DNA from: Syntrophomonadaceae bacterium
Lineage (GTDB): Bacteria > Bacillota > Dethiobacteria > DTU022
Reading direction: 5' to 3'
NCBI GenBank assembly: GCA_003554615.1
Contig: PWGX01000008.1
Location: forward strand, 1-56,890
Length of the DNA: 56,890 nt
The position numbers were made by a program, and so were the translations under genes. Every line of letters begins with the position of its first letter. Position 1 is the stretch's first letter. Shown here piece by piece: positions 26,329 through 36,623 of the stretch. The notes below the pieces were generated by a model. That model was not told the DNA's origin, searched no databases, and saw only the letters and a list, made by a program, of their open reading frames with translations.

Positions 26329-28403
26329 CAGTAAACAGAGATTTTTTAATGGAGATCGGATGCGAGGAGATTCCGTCCCGGTTCTTGCCGGGGGCCATGG
26401 AACAGCTGGAACAGGGCGCCGCTTCCCTCCTGGAAGAAAAAAGGCTCGGGTACGGAAAAATTGAAACTTTTGCCACTCCCCGCCGCCTGGTTGTGTTGAT
26501 CAAAGATCTGGATTCTGAGCAGGCTGACCTGGTGGAAAAGATCAAGGGTCCTCCCGTGGACAAGGCCTATGATGAAAAGGGCGAACCAACCAGGGCCCTG
26601 CACGGGTTTGTTAAGAACCAGGATATTACCATGGAACAGGTGGAAGAAGAAGTAATTAAAAATGCCCCGTACGTGATGGCCCGTAAAGAGACCCCGGGCC
26701 GGCCGGCCGAAGAGCTTCTTCCGGAACTGATGCCGCAGTTAATAAAGAAACTGTCTTTCCCGAGACCCATGTACTGGCAGAGCAAAGATGTCCGCTTTGC
26801 ACGCCCGATCCGCTGGCTCCTGGCCCTTTACGGCGATAAGCCGGTCCGATTTAGGTTTGCCGGCTTGAAAGCGGATAATAAAACCTACGGTCATCGTTTT
26901 CTGGCTCCGGGCCCATTTGAAATAAGCAATGTGGAAAACTTTTTTGAATGCCTGGAGGAAAACTATATCGTCCTGGACCATAACCGCCGCCGGGATATGA
27001 TCCTGGAACAGCTTAAGGAAAAAGCTGAAGAAATTGGCGGGGTGGCCCTGGTTGACGACGATCTCCTTGAAGAGGTTACTTACCTGGTCGAATACCCTGT
27101 TGCCGTCGATGGTTGGTTTGACGAAGCCTACCTGGACCTTCCTCAGGAAGTGCCCATTACTTCCATGCAGAACCATCAACGTTATTTTCCAATTGTTGAG
27201 AAAGAGAGCGGACGGCTGCTCCCTTATTTTATCGGGATCAGCAATAACCGGTTTAATCCTAATATCCGAAAAGGCTATGCCAAGGTCCTACAGGCCCGCC
27301 TTGCCGACGGGCGGTTCTTCTTTAACGAAGATCGCAAAGAACCGCTGGAAAATTACGTGGAACAGTTGAAAAGCGTGATTTTCCTGGAGTCACTGGGTAA
27401 TCTGGACCAAAAAAGGGCCCGCCTGGTCGACCTGGCCGGCAAGCTGGGAGACGAGCTTAATTTACCGGCGGAAAGGATTGAAAAAACGCAGCGTATTGCC
27501 CACCTTTGCAAGGCCGACCTGGTTACCAGCATGGTCAAGGAGTTTACTGAACTCCAGGGGGTGATGGGCCGAGAATACGCCAGGCTCAGCGGTGAACCGG
27601 AAGAGGTGGCTGTGGGGATATACGAACACTATCTCCCCCGTTACCCGGGAGATGAGCTTCCCTCTTATACCGAATCAGCCCTTGTTTCCCTGGCTGATCG
27701 GCTTGATACCCTGGCCGGATGTTTTGCGATCGGGATTCAGCCCACCGGTTCCCAGGATCCATATGGGCTGCGCAGGCAGGCCCAGGGAGCGGTCAATATC
27801 CTCTTAAACCTGGAACTGGATTTAGCGCTAAACAGTTATATTGGCCACGCCCTCGACGTCCTTTCCGGTGCACTCGAATTAGATTCTGAAAAAAAGCAGC
27901 AGGTTAAACAAAACCTGCAGGATTTTCTGTTCCAGAGGATCCGCTTTGCTTTCCAGGAACGGGGTATAGCTAATGATGTTATCGAGGCTGTCCTGACAGT
28001 GCCTCTTAATACTGTCACTGAGTTATTCAACAGGGCTGCGGTACTGGATCAGCAGCAGCAAGGGCCGCTTTTGAATGATGTAATTGCAGCTTACAACCGG
28101 GTTGCCAACCTGGCCAGGAATGCACCGGGCAGCGAGCCGGATCCCTCCTTACTCGAAGAAGCGGCGGAAAAAGAACTGTATCAGCAGTGGCGGGAAGCCG
28201 AAACCAAATTTAACGGTGCTACCGGTCCTGTTGATAAACTGACAGTCTTGAGAGATTTGAAAAAACCGATTGACAGTTTTTTTGATCATGTGATGGTCAG
28301 GGTTGATAATGAAAAGTTGCGCTCCAACCGCTTAAACCTTCTGTCCGGGGTAACAAAATTGTTTAAACGGCTGGCTGACTTTTCAAAAATGCAAGCTCCT
28401 TAA
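26325..28403 (+). CDS. glyS: glycine--tRNA ligase beta subunit
   Basis: The 692-residue subunit that binds tRNA-Gly and is needed for aminoacylation by GlyQ. It shows the family start [56 protein letters not shown] and a C-terminal anticodon-binding region. GTG start, overlapping glyQ by 4 nt, so the two are translationally coupled under T-box control. Confidence 0.96.
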   Translation: MTVNRDFLMEIGCEEIPSRFLPGAMEQLEQGAASLLEEKRLGYGKIETFATPRRLVVLIKDLDSEQADLVEKIKGPPVDKAYDEKGEPTRALHGFVKNQDITMEQVEEEVIKNAPYVMARKETPGRPAEELLPELMPQLIKKLSFPRPMYWQSKDVRFARPIRWLLALYGDKPVRFRFAGLKADNKTYGHRFLAPGPFEISNVENFFECLEENYIVLDHNRRRDMILEQLKEKAEEIGGVALVDDDLLEEVTYLVEYPVAVDGWFDEAYLDLPQEVPITSMQNHQRYFPIVEKESGRLLPYFIGISNNRFNPNIRKGYAKVLQARLADGRFFFNEDRKEPLENYVEQLKSVIFLESLGNLDQKRARLVDLAGKLGDELNLPAERIEKTQRIAHLCKADLVTSMVKEFTELQGVMGREYARLSGEPEEVAVGIYEHYLPRYPGDELPSYTESALVSLADRLDTLAGCFAIGIQPTGSQDPYGLRRQAQGAVNILLNLELDLALNSYIGHALDVLSGALELDSEKKQQVKQNLQDFLFQRIRFAFQERGIANDVIEAVLTVPLNTVTELFNRAAVLDQQQQGPLLNDVIAAYNRVANLARNAPGSEPDPSLLEEAAEKELYQQWREAETKFNGATGPVDKLTVLRDLKKPIDSFFDHVMVRVDNEKLRSNRLNLLSGVTKLFKRLADFSKMQAP

Positions 28404-28483
28404 AATAACCGGGTTTTAAGCAGGAACAGGACTGATCTGTATAGTATATTAAGATACAATAAGAAAATAATTGTACCTGTTTG

Positions 28484-28541
28484 GTATTCGGGAGCCGGGT
28501 TTTCGTGTTCAGGGGTGATAATCACTGAGGCTCCCGTATAC
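28484..28541 (+). repeat. inverted repeat between glyS and ppsR
   Basis: The arms GTATTCGGGAGCC (28484-28496) and GGCTCCCGTATAC (28529-28541) match at 12 of 13 positions around a 32-nt loop. The loop itself contains GTGATAATCAC, a small palindrome. No T-tract follows, so it is not a standard terminator. It may be a leader structure for ppsR-ppdK; function unknown. Confidence 0.6.
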
Positions 28542-28614
28542 TTAACCCAAAAATGGCGGACCTGTTTTTATTCCGGCGATAGTCCTGTTTAAGGTCCAGA
28601 AGAGGGGTTTATGA

Positions 28615-29442
28615 ATGGAATATTCCGGGGAAAAACCGGTAGTATATATAGTATCAGATTCTGTCGGCGAGACGGCTGAATTTGTGGTAAAAGCTGTGGC
28701 CAGCCAGTTTGATTCCGGCGAGATTGAAATGCGCCGGGTTCCTTTTGTTGAAACGAGGGAACAGATTGAAAAAGTTTTTAAGGAAGCAAAAACCTGCAAT
28801 GCTATCATTGCCTATACGATTGTGATCCCCGACCTGCGGCAGATGATTGCTGAAGAAGCCCCCAAACACTCTGTCCTCACCGCCGATATCCTCGGCTCGC
28901 TGATGGGCGCTTTTGCCCGCGCTACCTGTAAAGAACCGCACTTTGAAGCCGGCCGGCTTCGGCAGCTTGATGAGGAATATTTTCGCCGGGTGGCGGCGAT
29001 CGAATTCGCCGTAAAACATGATGACGGCAAAGACCCTCGCGGCCTCCTGGAAGCTGATGTAGTCCTGATCGGCGTTTCCCGCACTTCAAAAACGCCCCTC
29101 AGCATGTACCTTGCTCACCAGGGAATCAAGGTGGCCAACCTGCCGTTGGTTCCTGAGGTGGAACCACCTGAAGAATTGTTCTGGTTCCCGCCGCAGAAAA
29201 TTATGGGTTTGATCATAACCCCCCGCCACCTTCAACAAATCAGGAAGGAGCGCCTCAAGGCGCTGGGCCTTGATGAACACGCTGATTATGGGGCCGTAGG
29301 AAGGATCGAGGAAGAACTCGTTTATGCCCGAAGGCTCATGAAAAAAATTGGCTGTACTATTTTTGAGGTATCCGATAAAGCTGTGGAAGAGGTGGCTAAT
29401 CGGATTATCCGGATGCTCGAAGAAAGAGGAGGCGAAAGTTGA
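28615..29442 (+). CDS. ppsR: pyruvate, phosphate dikinase regulatory protein (DUF299 kinase/pyrophosphorylase)
   Basis: A 275-residue bifunctional enzyme: an ADP-dependent kinase that inactivates PPDK by phosphorylating a threonine near its catalytic histidine, and a Pi-dependent pyrophosphorylase that reverses this. It reads YIVSDSVGETAEFVVKA, the family P-loop-like GVSRTSKTPLSMYLA, and KVANLPLVPEVEPP. AGAGGGG precedes the ATG at 28615. The stop overlaps the PPDK ATG (TGATG), so regulator and target are made together. Confidence 0.95.
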   Translation: MEYSGEKPVVYIVSDSVGETAEFVVKAVASQFDSGEIEMRRVPFVETREQIEKVFKEAKTCNAIIAYTIVIPDLRQMIAEEAPKHSVLTADILGSLMGAFARATCKEPHFEAGRLRQLDEEYFRRVAAIEFAVKHDDGKDPRGLLEADVVLIGVSRTSKTPLSMYLAHQGIKVANLPLVPEVEPPEELFWFPPQKIMGLIITPRHLQQIRKERLKALGLDEHADYGAVGRIEEELVYARRLMKKIGCTIFEVSDKAVEEVANRIIRMLEERGGES

Positions 29443-32099
29443 TGACCGGGCAGTATGTTTACACCTTCGAAGAAGGAGACCGATCAATGAAAGGCTTGCT
29501 GGGCGGGAAAGGGGCCAACCTGGCTGAAATGGCCGGAATAGGCCTTCCTGTTCCCCCGGGATTTACGGTTACGACCGAGGCCTGCAACCGCTATTTAAGC
29601 AGCGGTGAGAAACTCTGGCCGGAATTGAAAGAAGTGATACTGGATAATTTAAAAAAACTGGAAAAGAAAACCGGGCGCGAATTTGGAGGTGAAAACCCGC
29701 TCCTGCTGTCTGTTCGTTCCGGAGCGGTTGTTTCCATGCCCGGGATGATGGATACCATCTTAAATCTCGGTTTGAACCCCGAAACGGTCGAACATCTGGC
29801 CAAAGAATCCGGGGATCGCCATTTTGCCCTTGATTGTTACCGCCGGTTCCTGCAGATGTTTGGCGATGTGGTTTTAGAGGTTGAACACCATCACTTTGAA
29901 AATATATTAACGGAGGCCAGGCAAAAAAAACAGGTTGCCACAGATGCTGAACTGGAAGAAAAAGACCTGGAACAAATCGTTGCTGATTTCCTGGATCTGG
30001 TTAGAAAAGAAGTTGGCCGGGAATTTCCCCTGGACGTCGAAGATCAGCTTTTTATGGCCGTGGAGGCGGTCTTTAAATCATGGAATACTCCCCGGGCGAC
30101 AGTTTACCGCCAGGCCAATAAGATTCCTGCTGATCTCGGAACAGCGGTCAATGTCCAGGCCATGGTTTTTGGCAACATCGGCAATGACAGCGGAACCGGG
30201 GTTGCCTTCACCCGCAACCCTTCTACGGGAGAGCCAAAAATATACGGGGAATACCTGCTTGACGCCCAGGGTGAAGATGTTGTAGCCGGGATCCGTAACC
30301 CCAAGCCCCTGGAAGGCCTGAAAGAAGATTTGCCGGAAGCGTATGATCAGTTTATTGAAACCTGCCGGAATCTGGAAAGGCACTACCTGGATATGCAGGA
30401 CATCGAATTTACGATTGAAAGAGGAAAGCTGTACATGCTTCAGACCCGCACCGGTAAGCGAACGGCCCAAGCAGCCCTGCGGATAGCTGTGGACATGGTT
30501 GAAGAGGGCCTGATCGATAAAGAACAGGCTCTTGAAAAAGTGGAACCGGCCCAGCTGGAACAGCTCCTGCACTGGCAGATCGATCCCGAGGCCAAAATGA
30601 ACTATATCGCCAAAGGGCTTCCTGCATCACCGGGCGCGGCATCGGGAAAAGTTGTTTTTGATGCCGATCGGGCTCACGAAATGGCTCAGGAGGGGGAAAG
30701 AGTGCTTCTGGTCCGCCCTGAGACCACTCCTGATGATATTCACGGCATTATTGCCGCCCAGGGGGTATTGACCAGCCGGGGCGGCATGACCAGCCACGCC
30801 GCTGTAGTGGCCCGCGGTATGGGTAAACCCTGTGTCAGCGGCTGTGAAGATTTAAAGATCGACCTGACCAGGGGAATTTTTTATGTTGGAGGCCAGCAGT
30901 ATTCCGAGGGAGAAATCCTTTCCATTGACGGCACTACCGGCCAGGTTATCCTCGGTGAAGCGCCCCTGATTGAACCCCAGTTTAGCGAACAATTTTATGA
31001 ACTGCTCGGCTGGGCGGACGAAATTCGCCGCCTCAGGGTAAGGGCCAATGCAGACACCCCTGAAGACGCGCGCCGCTCGGTGGAACTGGGGGCGCAGGGT
31101 ATCGGCCTGTGCCGGACTGAGCATATGTTCATGGCAGCCAACAGGATTCCGTCAGTCCAGAAGATGATTTTGTCAGCCGATTCGGAAAAACGCAAAGAAG
31201 CCCTGGAAGAGCTGTTACCGATGCAGCAGGGGGACTTTAAGGGAATCTTATGGGAAATGGCCGGTTTACCGGTTACCATCCGCCTGCTTGACCCGCCCCT
31301 GCATGAATTTTTGCCAGACCGGGAAGAACTTCTTCTCGAGGTTGACAAAATGCGCCGGGAAGGCGGTGATCCGGAAAAACTCCGGAGAAAAGAAGAACTG
31401 CTTCAGAAAGTGCAGTCTCTTTCAGAATTTAATCCCATGCTCGGGCACCGCGGCTGCCGGTTGGGTTTGGTATACCCGGAAATATACCAGATGCAGGTCA
31501 GGGCAATTTTTTACGCTGCTTTTGAACTTCTCGATGCAGGGATCGATGCCGGGAAGCTGCAACCTGAAGTAATGATCCCCCTGGTAGGGCATTTTGAAGA
31601 AATGAAACGGATGAGAAAACTGGTAGAAGAAACAGTGGAAGAACTGTTTGAGGAGAAGGGAGCCAGGATTCCTTACTTGGTCGGGACTATGATCGAGCTC
31701 CCCCGGGCCTGCCTGGTGGCAGACCACCTGGCAAGTGCGGCAGAGTTTTTCTCCTTTGGGACCAATGATTTGACCCAGACCACCCTTGGTTACAGCAGGG
31801 ACGACTCGGAAGGTAAATTTTTACCCTTCTATATTCAACAAAAGGTTCTGAAAGCCAACCCCTTTGCCGAGATTGATGTTGAGGGGGTGGGCCGGTTAGT
31901 AGAAACTGCCATTGAAAAAGGCCGGAAAACCCGCCCTGATCTAAAACTTGGCATATGCGGAGAACACGGCGGCGATCCGGCCTCGATTCACTTCTTTAAC
32001 TCGGCCGGCCTTGACTACGTGAGCTGTTCTCCATATCGCCTGCCAATTGCCAGGCTTTCTGCAGCCAGGGCTGTAATTTCTGAAAAAGATCATAACTAA
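29442..32099 (+). CDS. ppdK: pyruvate, phosphate dikinase
   Basis: Interconverts pyruvate, ATP and phosphate with phosphoenolpyruvate, AMP and pyrophosphate, giving a reversible glycolytic or gluconeogenic step common in anaerobes. The 885 residues show the N-terminal ATP-grasp domain (LLGGKGANLAEMAGIGLPVPPG) and the swivelling phosphohistidine domain TSRGGMTSHAAVVARG, with catalytic His about 452 and regulatory Thr about 450. A C-terminal PEP/pyruvate TIM barrel contains GICGEHGGDP, with the catalytic cysteine. GAGGAGG precedes the ATG at 29442; the track's TTG is one codon earlier. Coupled to ppsR. Confidence 0.97.
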   Translation: MTGQYVYTFEEGDRSMKGLLGGKGANLAEMAGIGLPVPPGFTVTTEACNRYLSSGEKLWPELKEVILDNLKKLEKKTGREFGGENPLLLSVRSGAVVSMPGMMDTILNLGLNPETVEHLAKESGDRHFALDCYRRFLQMFGDVVLEVEHHHFENILTEARQKKQVATDAELEEKDLEQIVADFLDLVRKEVGREFPLDVEDQLFMAVEAVFKSWNTPRATVYRQANKIPADLGTAVNVQAMVFGNIGNDSGTGVAFTRNPSTGEPKIYGEYLLDAQGEDVVAGIRNPKPLEGLKEDLPEAYDQFIETCRNLERHYLDMQDIEFTIERGKLYMLQTRTGKRTAQAALRIAVDMVEEGLIDKEQALEKVEPAQLEQLLHWQIDPEAKMNYIAKGLPASPGAASGKVVFDADRAHEMAQEGERVLLVRPETTPDDIHGIIAAQGVLTSRGGMTSHAAVVARGMGKPCVSGCEDLKIDLTRGIFYVGGQQYSEGEILSIDGTTGQVILGEAPLIEPQFSEQFYELLGWADEIRRLRVRANADTPEDARRSVELGAQGIGLCRTEHMFMAANRIPSVQKMILSADSEKRKEALEELLPMQQGDFKGILWEMAGLPVTIRLLDPPLHEFLPDREELLLEVDKMRREGGDPEKLRRKEELLQKVQSLSEFNPMLGHRGCRLGLVYPEIYQMQVRAIFYAAFELLDAGIDAGKLQPEVMIPLVGHFEEMKRMRKLVEETVEELFEEKGARIPYLVGTMIELPRACLVADHLASAAEFFSFGTNDLTQTTLGYSRDDSEGKFLPFYIQQKVLKANPFAEIDVEGVGRLVETAIEKGRKTRPDLKLGICGEHGGDPASIHFFNSAGLDYVSCSPYRLPIARLSAARAVISEKDHN

Positions 32100-32195
32100 A
32101 GCTGTTTTTATAAAATTGCCTTTACCTGCAAACAGGAGAATAACTTTTTATGGCGAATAATTTATAAGTTAAAATTGTTGCAAGGAGTGATCTAA

Positions 32196-34292
32196 TTGAC
32201 TCAACATGGAAACCAGGATTTAGCTTTAGAAAATATTCACCCGCCCTGTCAATCAGCCTGCCCGCTGCACCAGGGGGTCCGTGATTACTTGCTGGCCATT
32301 GCCACCGGTGATTTTGATCGGTCGCTGGCAATAATCAAAGAAACAAACCCTTTACCGTTTGTTTGCGGCACTATCTGCGCCCATCACTGTGAAGATGAAT
32401 GCCGCCGCAATGATGTCGACAAGCCGCCTTCAATCAGGGGGTTAAAACGGTTTGCCATTGAATACGGCAATGCGAAAGCACAGCCCCTGGCTGAAGGGCC
32501 AAAAATCGAAGGGAAGGTGGCAGTAATCGGAGCCGGCCCTTCCGGCCTCACCGCCGCTTATGATCTGGCCCGGATGGGAGCAAATGTAACAGTATTTGAC
32601 AATGATAACATGCCTGGAGGCGCCGTCCGCCACTATATCCCCCTTTACCGGCTGCCTGATGAAGTGGTAGATCAGGATATCGATGAAATCGCCGAACAGG
32701 GGGTTAAGTTTAAGTCCGGAGTTGAACTGGGTAAAGATATAACCATAGAGCAGCTGGAAAAAGAAGGTTACCAGTCTATTCTGCTGGCTATGGGGTTGCC
32801 GGTAAGCAGGGGCCTGAATTTGCCCGGTACCGAAGGAGAAGGTATATTATATGCTCTGCCTTTCTTGAAGAAGGTCAAGCGGGAAGGTTTTAAATTTGAA
32901 GGAAGCCCAACCGTGATCGTAATCGGAGGCGGAAATGTGGCCATGGACGTATCCCGTTCGGCTTTGCGGGCGGGCGCGGGCAAAGTCAAGCTGGCCTGCC
33001 TGGAGTGCGATGAAGAAATGCCCGCTTTCAGCTGGGAAATTGAAGAAGCCCAGGAAGAAGGAGTCGAAATGAACCCTTCCTGGGGTCCGGACGAAATTGT
33101 CAGGGAAAATGGCAAGATCAAAGGGCTCCAGCTGGTTGAGTGCACCTGCGTGTTTGATGAGCAGGGGCGTTTTAGTCCGGACTTTAACAAGGAAAATAAA
33201 AATCTTCTTGAAGGAGATATAGTGATCTTCGCTATCGGCCAGGGCGGCGATGCCGGGCCTGTCCGCGGCGAAGTTGACGTTGATGAACGCGGCCGGATCG
33301 TTTTTAATAACCGGACTATGGCTACCAGCCGTCCCGGAGTTTTCGCCTGTGGAGAAATGGTTGTCGGTCCCAGTACTGCCGTACAGTCCATGGGCAACGG
33401 CCGGGTGGCCGCAAAAGCGATTGCCAGTTATCTGCAGGGAGTACCTTTTGACAGTGCTGCCCTGGAAGAGGTGACTGAACTCGAAAAACTGGACTCCCAG
33501 GTGGCCGAAGAAATCGATCAGGTAGAGCGTAATCCCATCCCGATGATGACTCCGGAAGAACGGGTGCGCCACTTCAATCAGGCGGAACTGGGCTATGATC
33601 CTGAAACAGCAGTTTGTGAAGCCCGCCGCTGTCTGACCTGTGCCGCAGGGGCTCAGCGAATTGATGAACTTTGCGTTAACTGCCTGACCTGCGTCCGGAT
33701 CTGCCCTTATGATGTCCCTGTCATCAACGAAGAAGGCACGGTTACCATCCGCAATGAACACTGCCAGGCCTGTGGCCTGTGCATGGGGATCTGCCCGGTC
33801 TATGCCATCAAATTCCGCTCCTCTTATGTGGACGAAGCAGCCGATGCTATAGAACCGGCCGTGAAAGAACTGACTGACAACCGCAATGGAGAGCCGGCCA
33901 TGCTGGCTATAACCTGTGCTTACGGAGCCTTTGCCCTGCCGGAATTTGTAAACAAGGAGCATAAAAACACCGTGGTAGTCCGTTATCCATGTGTGGGTAA
34001 AGTTGATTCCCTCCACCTGCTTAAGGCGATCGAAGAGGGCGCTGACGGTGTGGTTGTGGTCGGCTGCAGCGAAAGCGATAAATTTAAGTGCCAGTATAAA
34101 GAAATCAGCCAGTGGGCGGAAAAACGAGTTAACCATGCTGCTGATTTGATGGAGTCAATCGGCCTGGAACGGGAAAGAATTTCCTTTGCCGAACTGGCCG
34201 GTGAAGAAATTGACAAGTTTGATCAGGTGGTAGCCGAAGCTGTTAAAAACCTTAAAGAAGGCGGCTCATCATCCGAGGGTGAAGAAGAATAA
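32196..34292 (+). CDS. GltD-like FAD/NAD(P) oxidoreductase fused to 2[4Fe-4S] ferredoxin and MvhD-type domain
   Basis: A 698-residue iron-sulfur flavoprotein. Residues 1-90 hold the N-terminal cluster-binding cysteines typical of the glutamate synthase small-subunit family (PCQSACP, FVCGTICAHHCEDECRR). FAD binds at IGAGPSGLTAA (111-121) and NAD(P) at IVIGGGNVAMDV (241-252). Two ferredoxin motifs follow: CVNCLTCVRICP (493-504) and CQACGLCMGICP (523-534). Residues about 565-690 resemble MvhD/FrhD, with ITCAYG, YPCVGKVD and GADGVVVVGCSESDKFKC. MvhD passes electrons between hydrogenase and HdrA in electron-bifurcating complexes. No Hdr or hydrogenase genes adjoin it, so partners are unknown. TTG start after AAGGAGTGA. 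Confidence 0.85.
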   Translation: MTQHGNQDLALENIHPPCQSACPLHQGVRDYLLAIATGDFDRSLAIIKETNPLPFVCGTICAHHCEDECRRNDVDKPPSIRGLKRFAIEYGNAKAQPLAEGPKIEGKVAVIGAGPSGLTAAYDLARMGANVTVFDNDNMPGGAVRHYIPLYRLPDEVVDQDIDEIAEQGVKFKSGVELGKDITIEQLEKEGYQSILLAMGLPVSRGLNLPGTEGEGILYALPFLKKVKREGFKFEGSPTVIVIGGGNVAMDVSRSALRAGAGKVKLACLECDEEMPAFSWEIEEAQEEGVEMNPSWGPDEIVRENGKIKGLQLVECTCVFDEQGRFSPDFNKENKNLLEGDIVIFAIGQGGDAGPVRGEVDVDERGRIVFNNRTMATSRPGVFACGEMVVGPSTAVQSMGNGRVAAKAIASYLQGVPFDSAALEEVTELEKLDSQVAEEIDQVERNPIPMMTPEERVRHFNQAELGYDPETAVCEARRCLTCAAGAQRIDELCVNCLTCVRICPYDVPVINEEGTVTIRNEHCQACGLCMGICPVYAIKFRSSYVDEAADAIEPAVKELTDNRNGEPAMLAITCAYGAFALPEFVNKEHKNTVVVRYPCVGKVDSLHLLKAIEEGADGVVVVGCSESDKFKCQYKEISQWAEKRVNHAADLMESIGLERERISFAELAGEEIDKFDQVVAEAVKNLKEGGSSSEGEEE

Positions 34293-34315
34293 GCCACCCT
34301 ATAAATTCAGGACTT

Positions 34316-34352
34316 AACAGCCCCGGGTGCCTGGTGGTGCACCGGGGCTGTT
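34316..34352 (+). terminator. hairpin after the MvhD-fusion gene
   Basis: AACAGCCCCGGGTGC and GTGCACCGGGGCTGTT form a GC-rich stem 24 nt after the stop. The following T-tract is poor (GTTGTAGTG), so termination may be incomplete. Confidence 0.55.
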
Positions 34353-34682
34353 GTAGTGTGCCCTGCATGTTTTTTAGCCTGGCTTTGAAAGCCCGTTGTG
34401 AGCGTGGCTTTACCACGTGAAAAGATGGTTCATTTATGTTTCCGTTTGGGTTGGTTTCAAACAAAAAATGAAGGCAGGAATTCAAACATAACTGTCGAAT
34501 AGAATATACCTGAATGAAACCGGGCCGGGTTCTAATTTGTCTCCAATAAGAAAACAAATGATCACCAGAAGCACTCATGTTTAAATACGGTCAGGATTTA
34601 AAAATATACCTGGAGTTGAAAGGAAGGAAATAACTCTTAATAGGCATTAGTTTTAACCTGAATAAATAAGTCGATCGGGTTT

Positions 34683-34713
34683 ACCTCGTCTCTGTTTTCG
34701 AGATGGGGTTTTT
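34683..34713 (+). terminator. T-tailed hairpin in the dnaG leader
   Basis: ACCTCGTCTC pairs with GAGATGGGGT (10 bp, two G-U) around TGTTTTC, followed by TTTTT. It lies about 80 nt before the dnaG ATG and could end an upstream transcript or attenuate dnaG-rpoD. Confidence 0.55.
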
Positions 34714-34795
34714 GTTATCTTGATATCCTGGATTAACTGCAGCTTTAGGGACTGGATTGTGAATTTGAAGCTAAGATCAGACGGCAGGGGTTTTT

Positions 34796-36610
34796 ATGAG
34801 CCGGGGCATACCGGAAAATGTTATCGAGGAAATCAGGCAGCACACTGACCTGGTAGAAGTGGTAGGGGAATATCTGAGCCTTGAAAGGAGAGGGAAAAAC
34901 ATGATCGGCCTCTGCCCCTTTCATAGTGAAAAAACCCCGTCTCTTACAGTTTCGCCCGAGAAACAGCTTTTTCACTGCTTTGGCTGTGGGGCTTCCGGTA
35001 ATGTTTTTAGCTTTATCATGCAGATTGACAACTTGACATTCCCGGAAGCGGCCCGATTTTTGGCCGGGCGAGCCGGGGTAAAAATCCCGGAACAGAAAAA
35101 ATCAGCACCGGCCGAAGACGATTTGAAAGCTAAAATATATCAGCTCAACCAGCTGGCTGCTAAATATTATGTTTATTGCTTAAACAACACCGGTGCCGGT
35201 AAAAAGGCTCTTGACTATTTGTATCGGAGGGGAATAGAACAAAAAACAATAGAGCAATTCATGATCGGTTATGCACCGGTGGATTGGACCGGCTTTTTCA
35301 GCTTTGCCCAAAAGAAAGGATTTAGTGCCGAGCTGCTGGTAAAAGCCGGCCTTGCATCGCCGGGTCGGCAGAAAGGTTTTTATGATCGGTTTCGAAACAG
35401 GATCGTTTTTCCGATCCTTGACATCAGCGGGAAAGTGGCCGGTTTTGGAGGCAGGCTTTTGAACGGTGAAGAAAAACAGGGTCCGAAGTATCTAAATTCG
35501 CCGGAAACGCCGGTTTTTGACAAAGGGTCAATCCTGTACGGGATGAACCTGGCCCGGGAATGGATCAGGCGGGAGAAGCTGGCCATTATGATGGAAGGTT
35601 ACACCGATGTGGTTACAGCTTATCAGGCCGGGATAAAGAATGCAGTTGCTTCTCTTGGCACATCATTAACGACCAGCCAGGCCCGCAGCCTCAGATCCCA
35701 GGCTGATACAGTAGTTACGGCCTATGATTCAGATAGTGCCGGCGAGGCTGCAACCTGGAGAGGATTGAGCATTCTGCAATCCACCGGATGCCTGGTTCAG
35801 GTAGCCGAGATGCCGGAAGGAAGTGATCCTGACGATTTTATCCGGGAACAGGGAGCGGATAAATTTCTGGAGATCACCCGCAATGCCTGCCCCCTGATGG
35901 AATACCGGCTGAGGCAGTTAAAGAAAAGGTACGATCTGTCCTCAGACCGAGGCCGTCGCGAATACACAGAAGAACTACTGGAGATATTGGTCACGGCTGG
36001 TAATCAGATTGAACAAAATTACTATTTAAAAAAAGCTGCTGAAGAACTCGGTGTTGATGAAGATGCACTGCGCAGCGAACTGAAAAAACGCCGTTACAGG
36101 GGAAACCGGTCCATGCAGGCAGGAAAACAGGAAGTGCCGGAGAAGAAACAACATATTAATATCAAACCTGCCGAAAAAATATTGATATCTTTAATGCTTC
36201 AGAGCAAGGAAATAGCAAAACAAGGTCGAAATCAATTACAATTGGATTTTATTGAAGATGAACGGGTCAGGAATATTTTTACCTTAATATTTGAACAAAC
36301 AAAAGATGAAAAAATGGCCTCTGTAGACAGGATATTAGATCATTTTGAAGATCCGCAGACAATTAATTTAATAACCGAGGCTGTAACCGATCCTGCTTTG
36401 CAGGATTTGTTACCCCAAACCGCGAAGCGTATGACAGAAGATTGTATCAACAAGTTGTACACGATTTGGGCAAAACGGAAACAAATAGAATTGCAGAAAA
36501 AACTAAAAGAACTGGAGCAGCAGGGTTCTGAAGAGCAGTTAGAGGAACTGCTGAAAGAACATCAGCACTTGTTGAAAAGAAAAGAAATTAACCCTTGCCG
36601 GATGGAATAA
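34796..36610 (+). CDS. dnaG: DNA primase DnaG
   Basis: A 604-residue primase that makes RNA primers at the replication fork. The zinc domain is complete ([15 protein letters not shown] with [11 protein letters not shown]). The central TOPRIM core includes MMEGYTDVV and YDSDSAG, where metal ions are held. A C-terminal helicase-interaction region follows. GCAGGGG precedes the ATG. It lies 13 nt before rpoD, reproducing the conserved dnaG-rpoD pair; rpsU, the third member of that unit in some bacteria, is at 13.3 kb here. Confidence 0.97.
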   Translation: MSRGIPENVIEEIRQHTDLVEVVGEYLSLERRGKNMIGLCPFHSEKTPSLTVSPEKQLFHCFGCGASGNVFSFIMQIDNLTFPEAARFLAGRAGVKIPEQKKSAPAEDDLKAKIYQLNQLAAKYYVYCLNNTGAGKKALDYLYRRGIEQKTIEQFMIGYAPVDWTGFFSFAQKKGFSAELLVKAGLASPGRQKGFYDRFRNRIVFPILDISGKVAGFGGRLLNGEEKQGPKYLNSPETPVFDKGSILYGMNLAREWIRREKLAIMMEGYTDVVTAYQAGIKNAVASLGTSLTTSQARSLRSQADTVVTAYDSDSAGEAATWRGLSILQSTGCLVQVAEMPEGSDPDDFIREQGADKFLEITRNACPLMEYRLRQLKKRYDLSSDRGRREYTEELLEILVTAGNQIEQNYYLKKAAEELGVDEDALRSELKKRRYRGNRSMQAGKQEVPEKKQHINIKPAEKILISLMLQSKEIAKQGRNQLQLDFIEDERVRNIFTLIFEQTKDEKMASVDRILDHFEDPQTINLITEAVTDPALQDLLPQTAKRMTEDCINKLYTIWAKRKQIELQKKLKELEQQGSEEQLEELLKEHQHLLKRKEINPCRME

Positions 36611-36623
36611 GGAGGGGATATCA

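Larger units (their letters stand above)
34293..34795. other. 500-nt gap between the oxidoreductase and dnaG
   Basis: No supported gene. It holds a GC-rich hairpin near the left, small hairpins such as CGTGG-CTTTA-CCACG, and a T-tailed hairpin near the right. The minus-strand 108-residue ORF here (34252-34578) has no family pattern and runs into the oxidoreductase gene, so it was not called. Confidence 0.5.

Noticed and set aside
32847-34136. 429-residue minus-strand ORF inside the MvhD-fusion gene
   Set aside because: A long antisense shadow of a strongly conserved gene; its His- and Phe-rich composition is that of an antisense frame.
34252-34578. 108-residue minus-strand ORF after the MvhD-fusion gene
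   Set aside because: Low-complexity reading over hairpins and the 3' end of the oxidoreductase; no recognisable motif or ribosome site.
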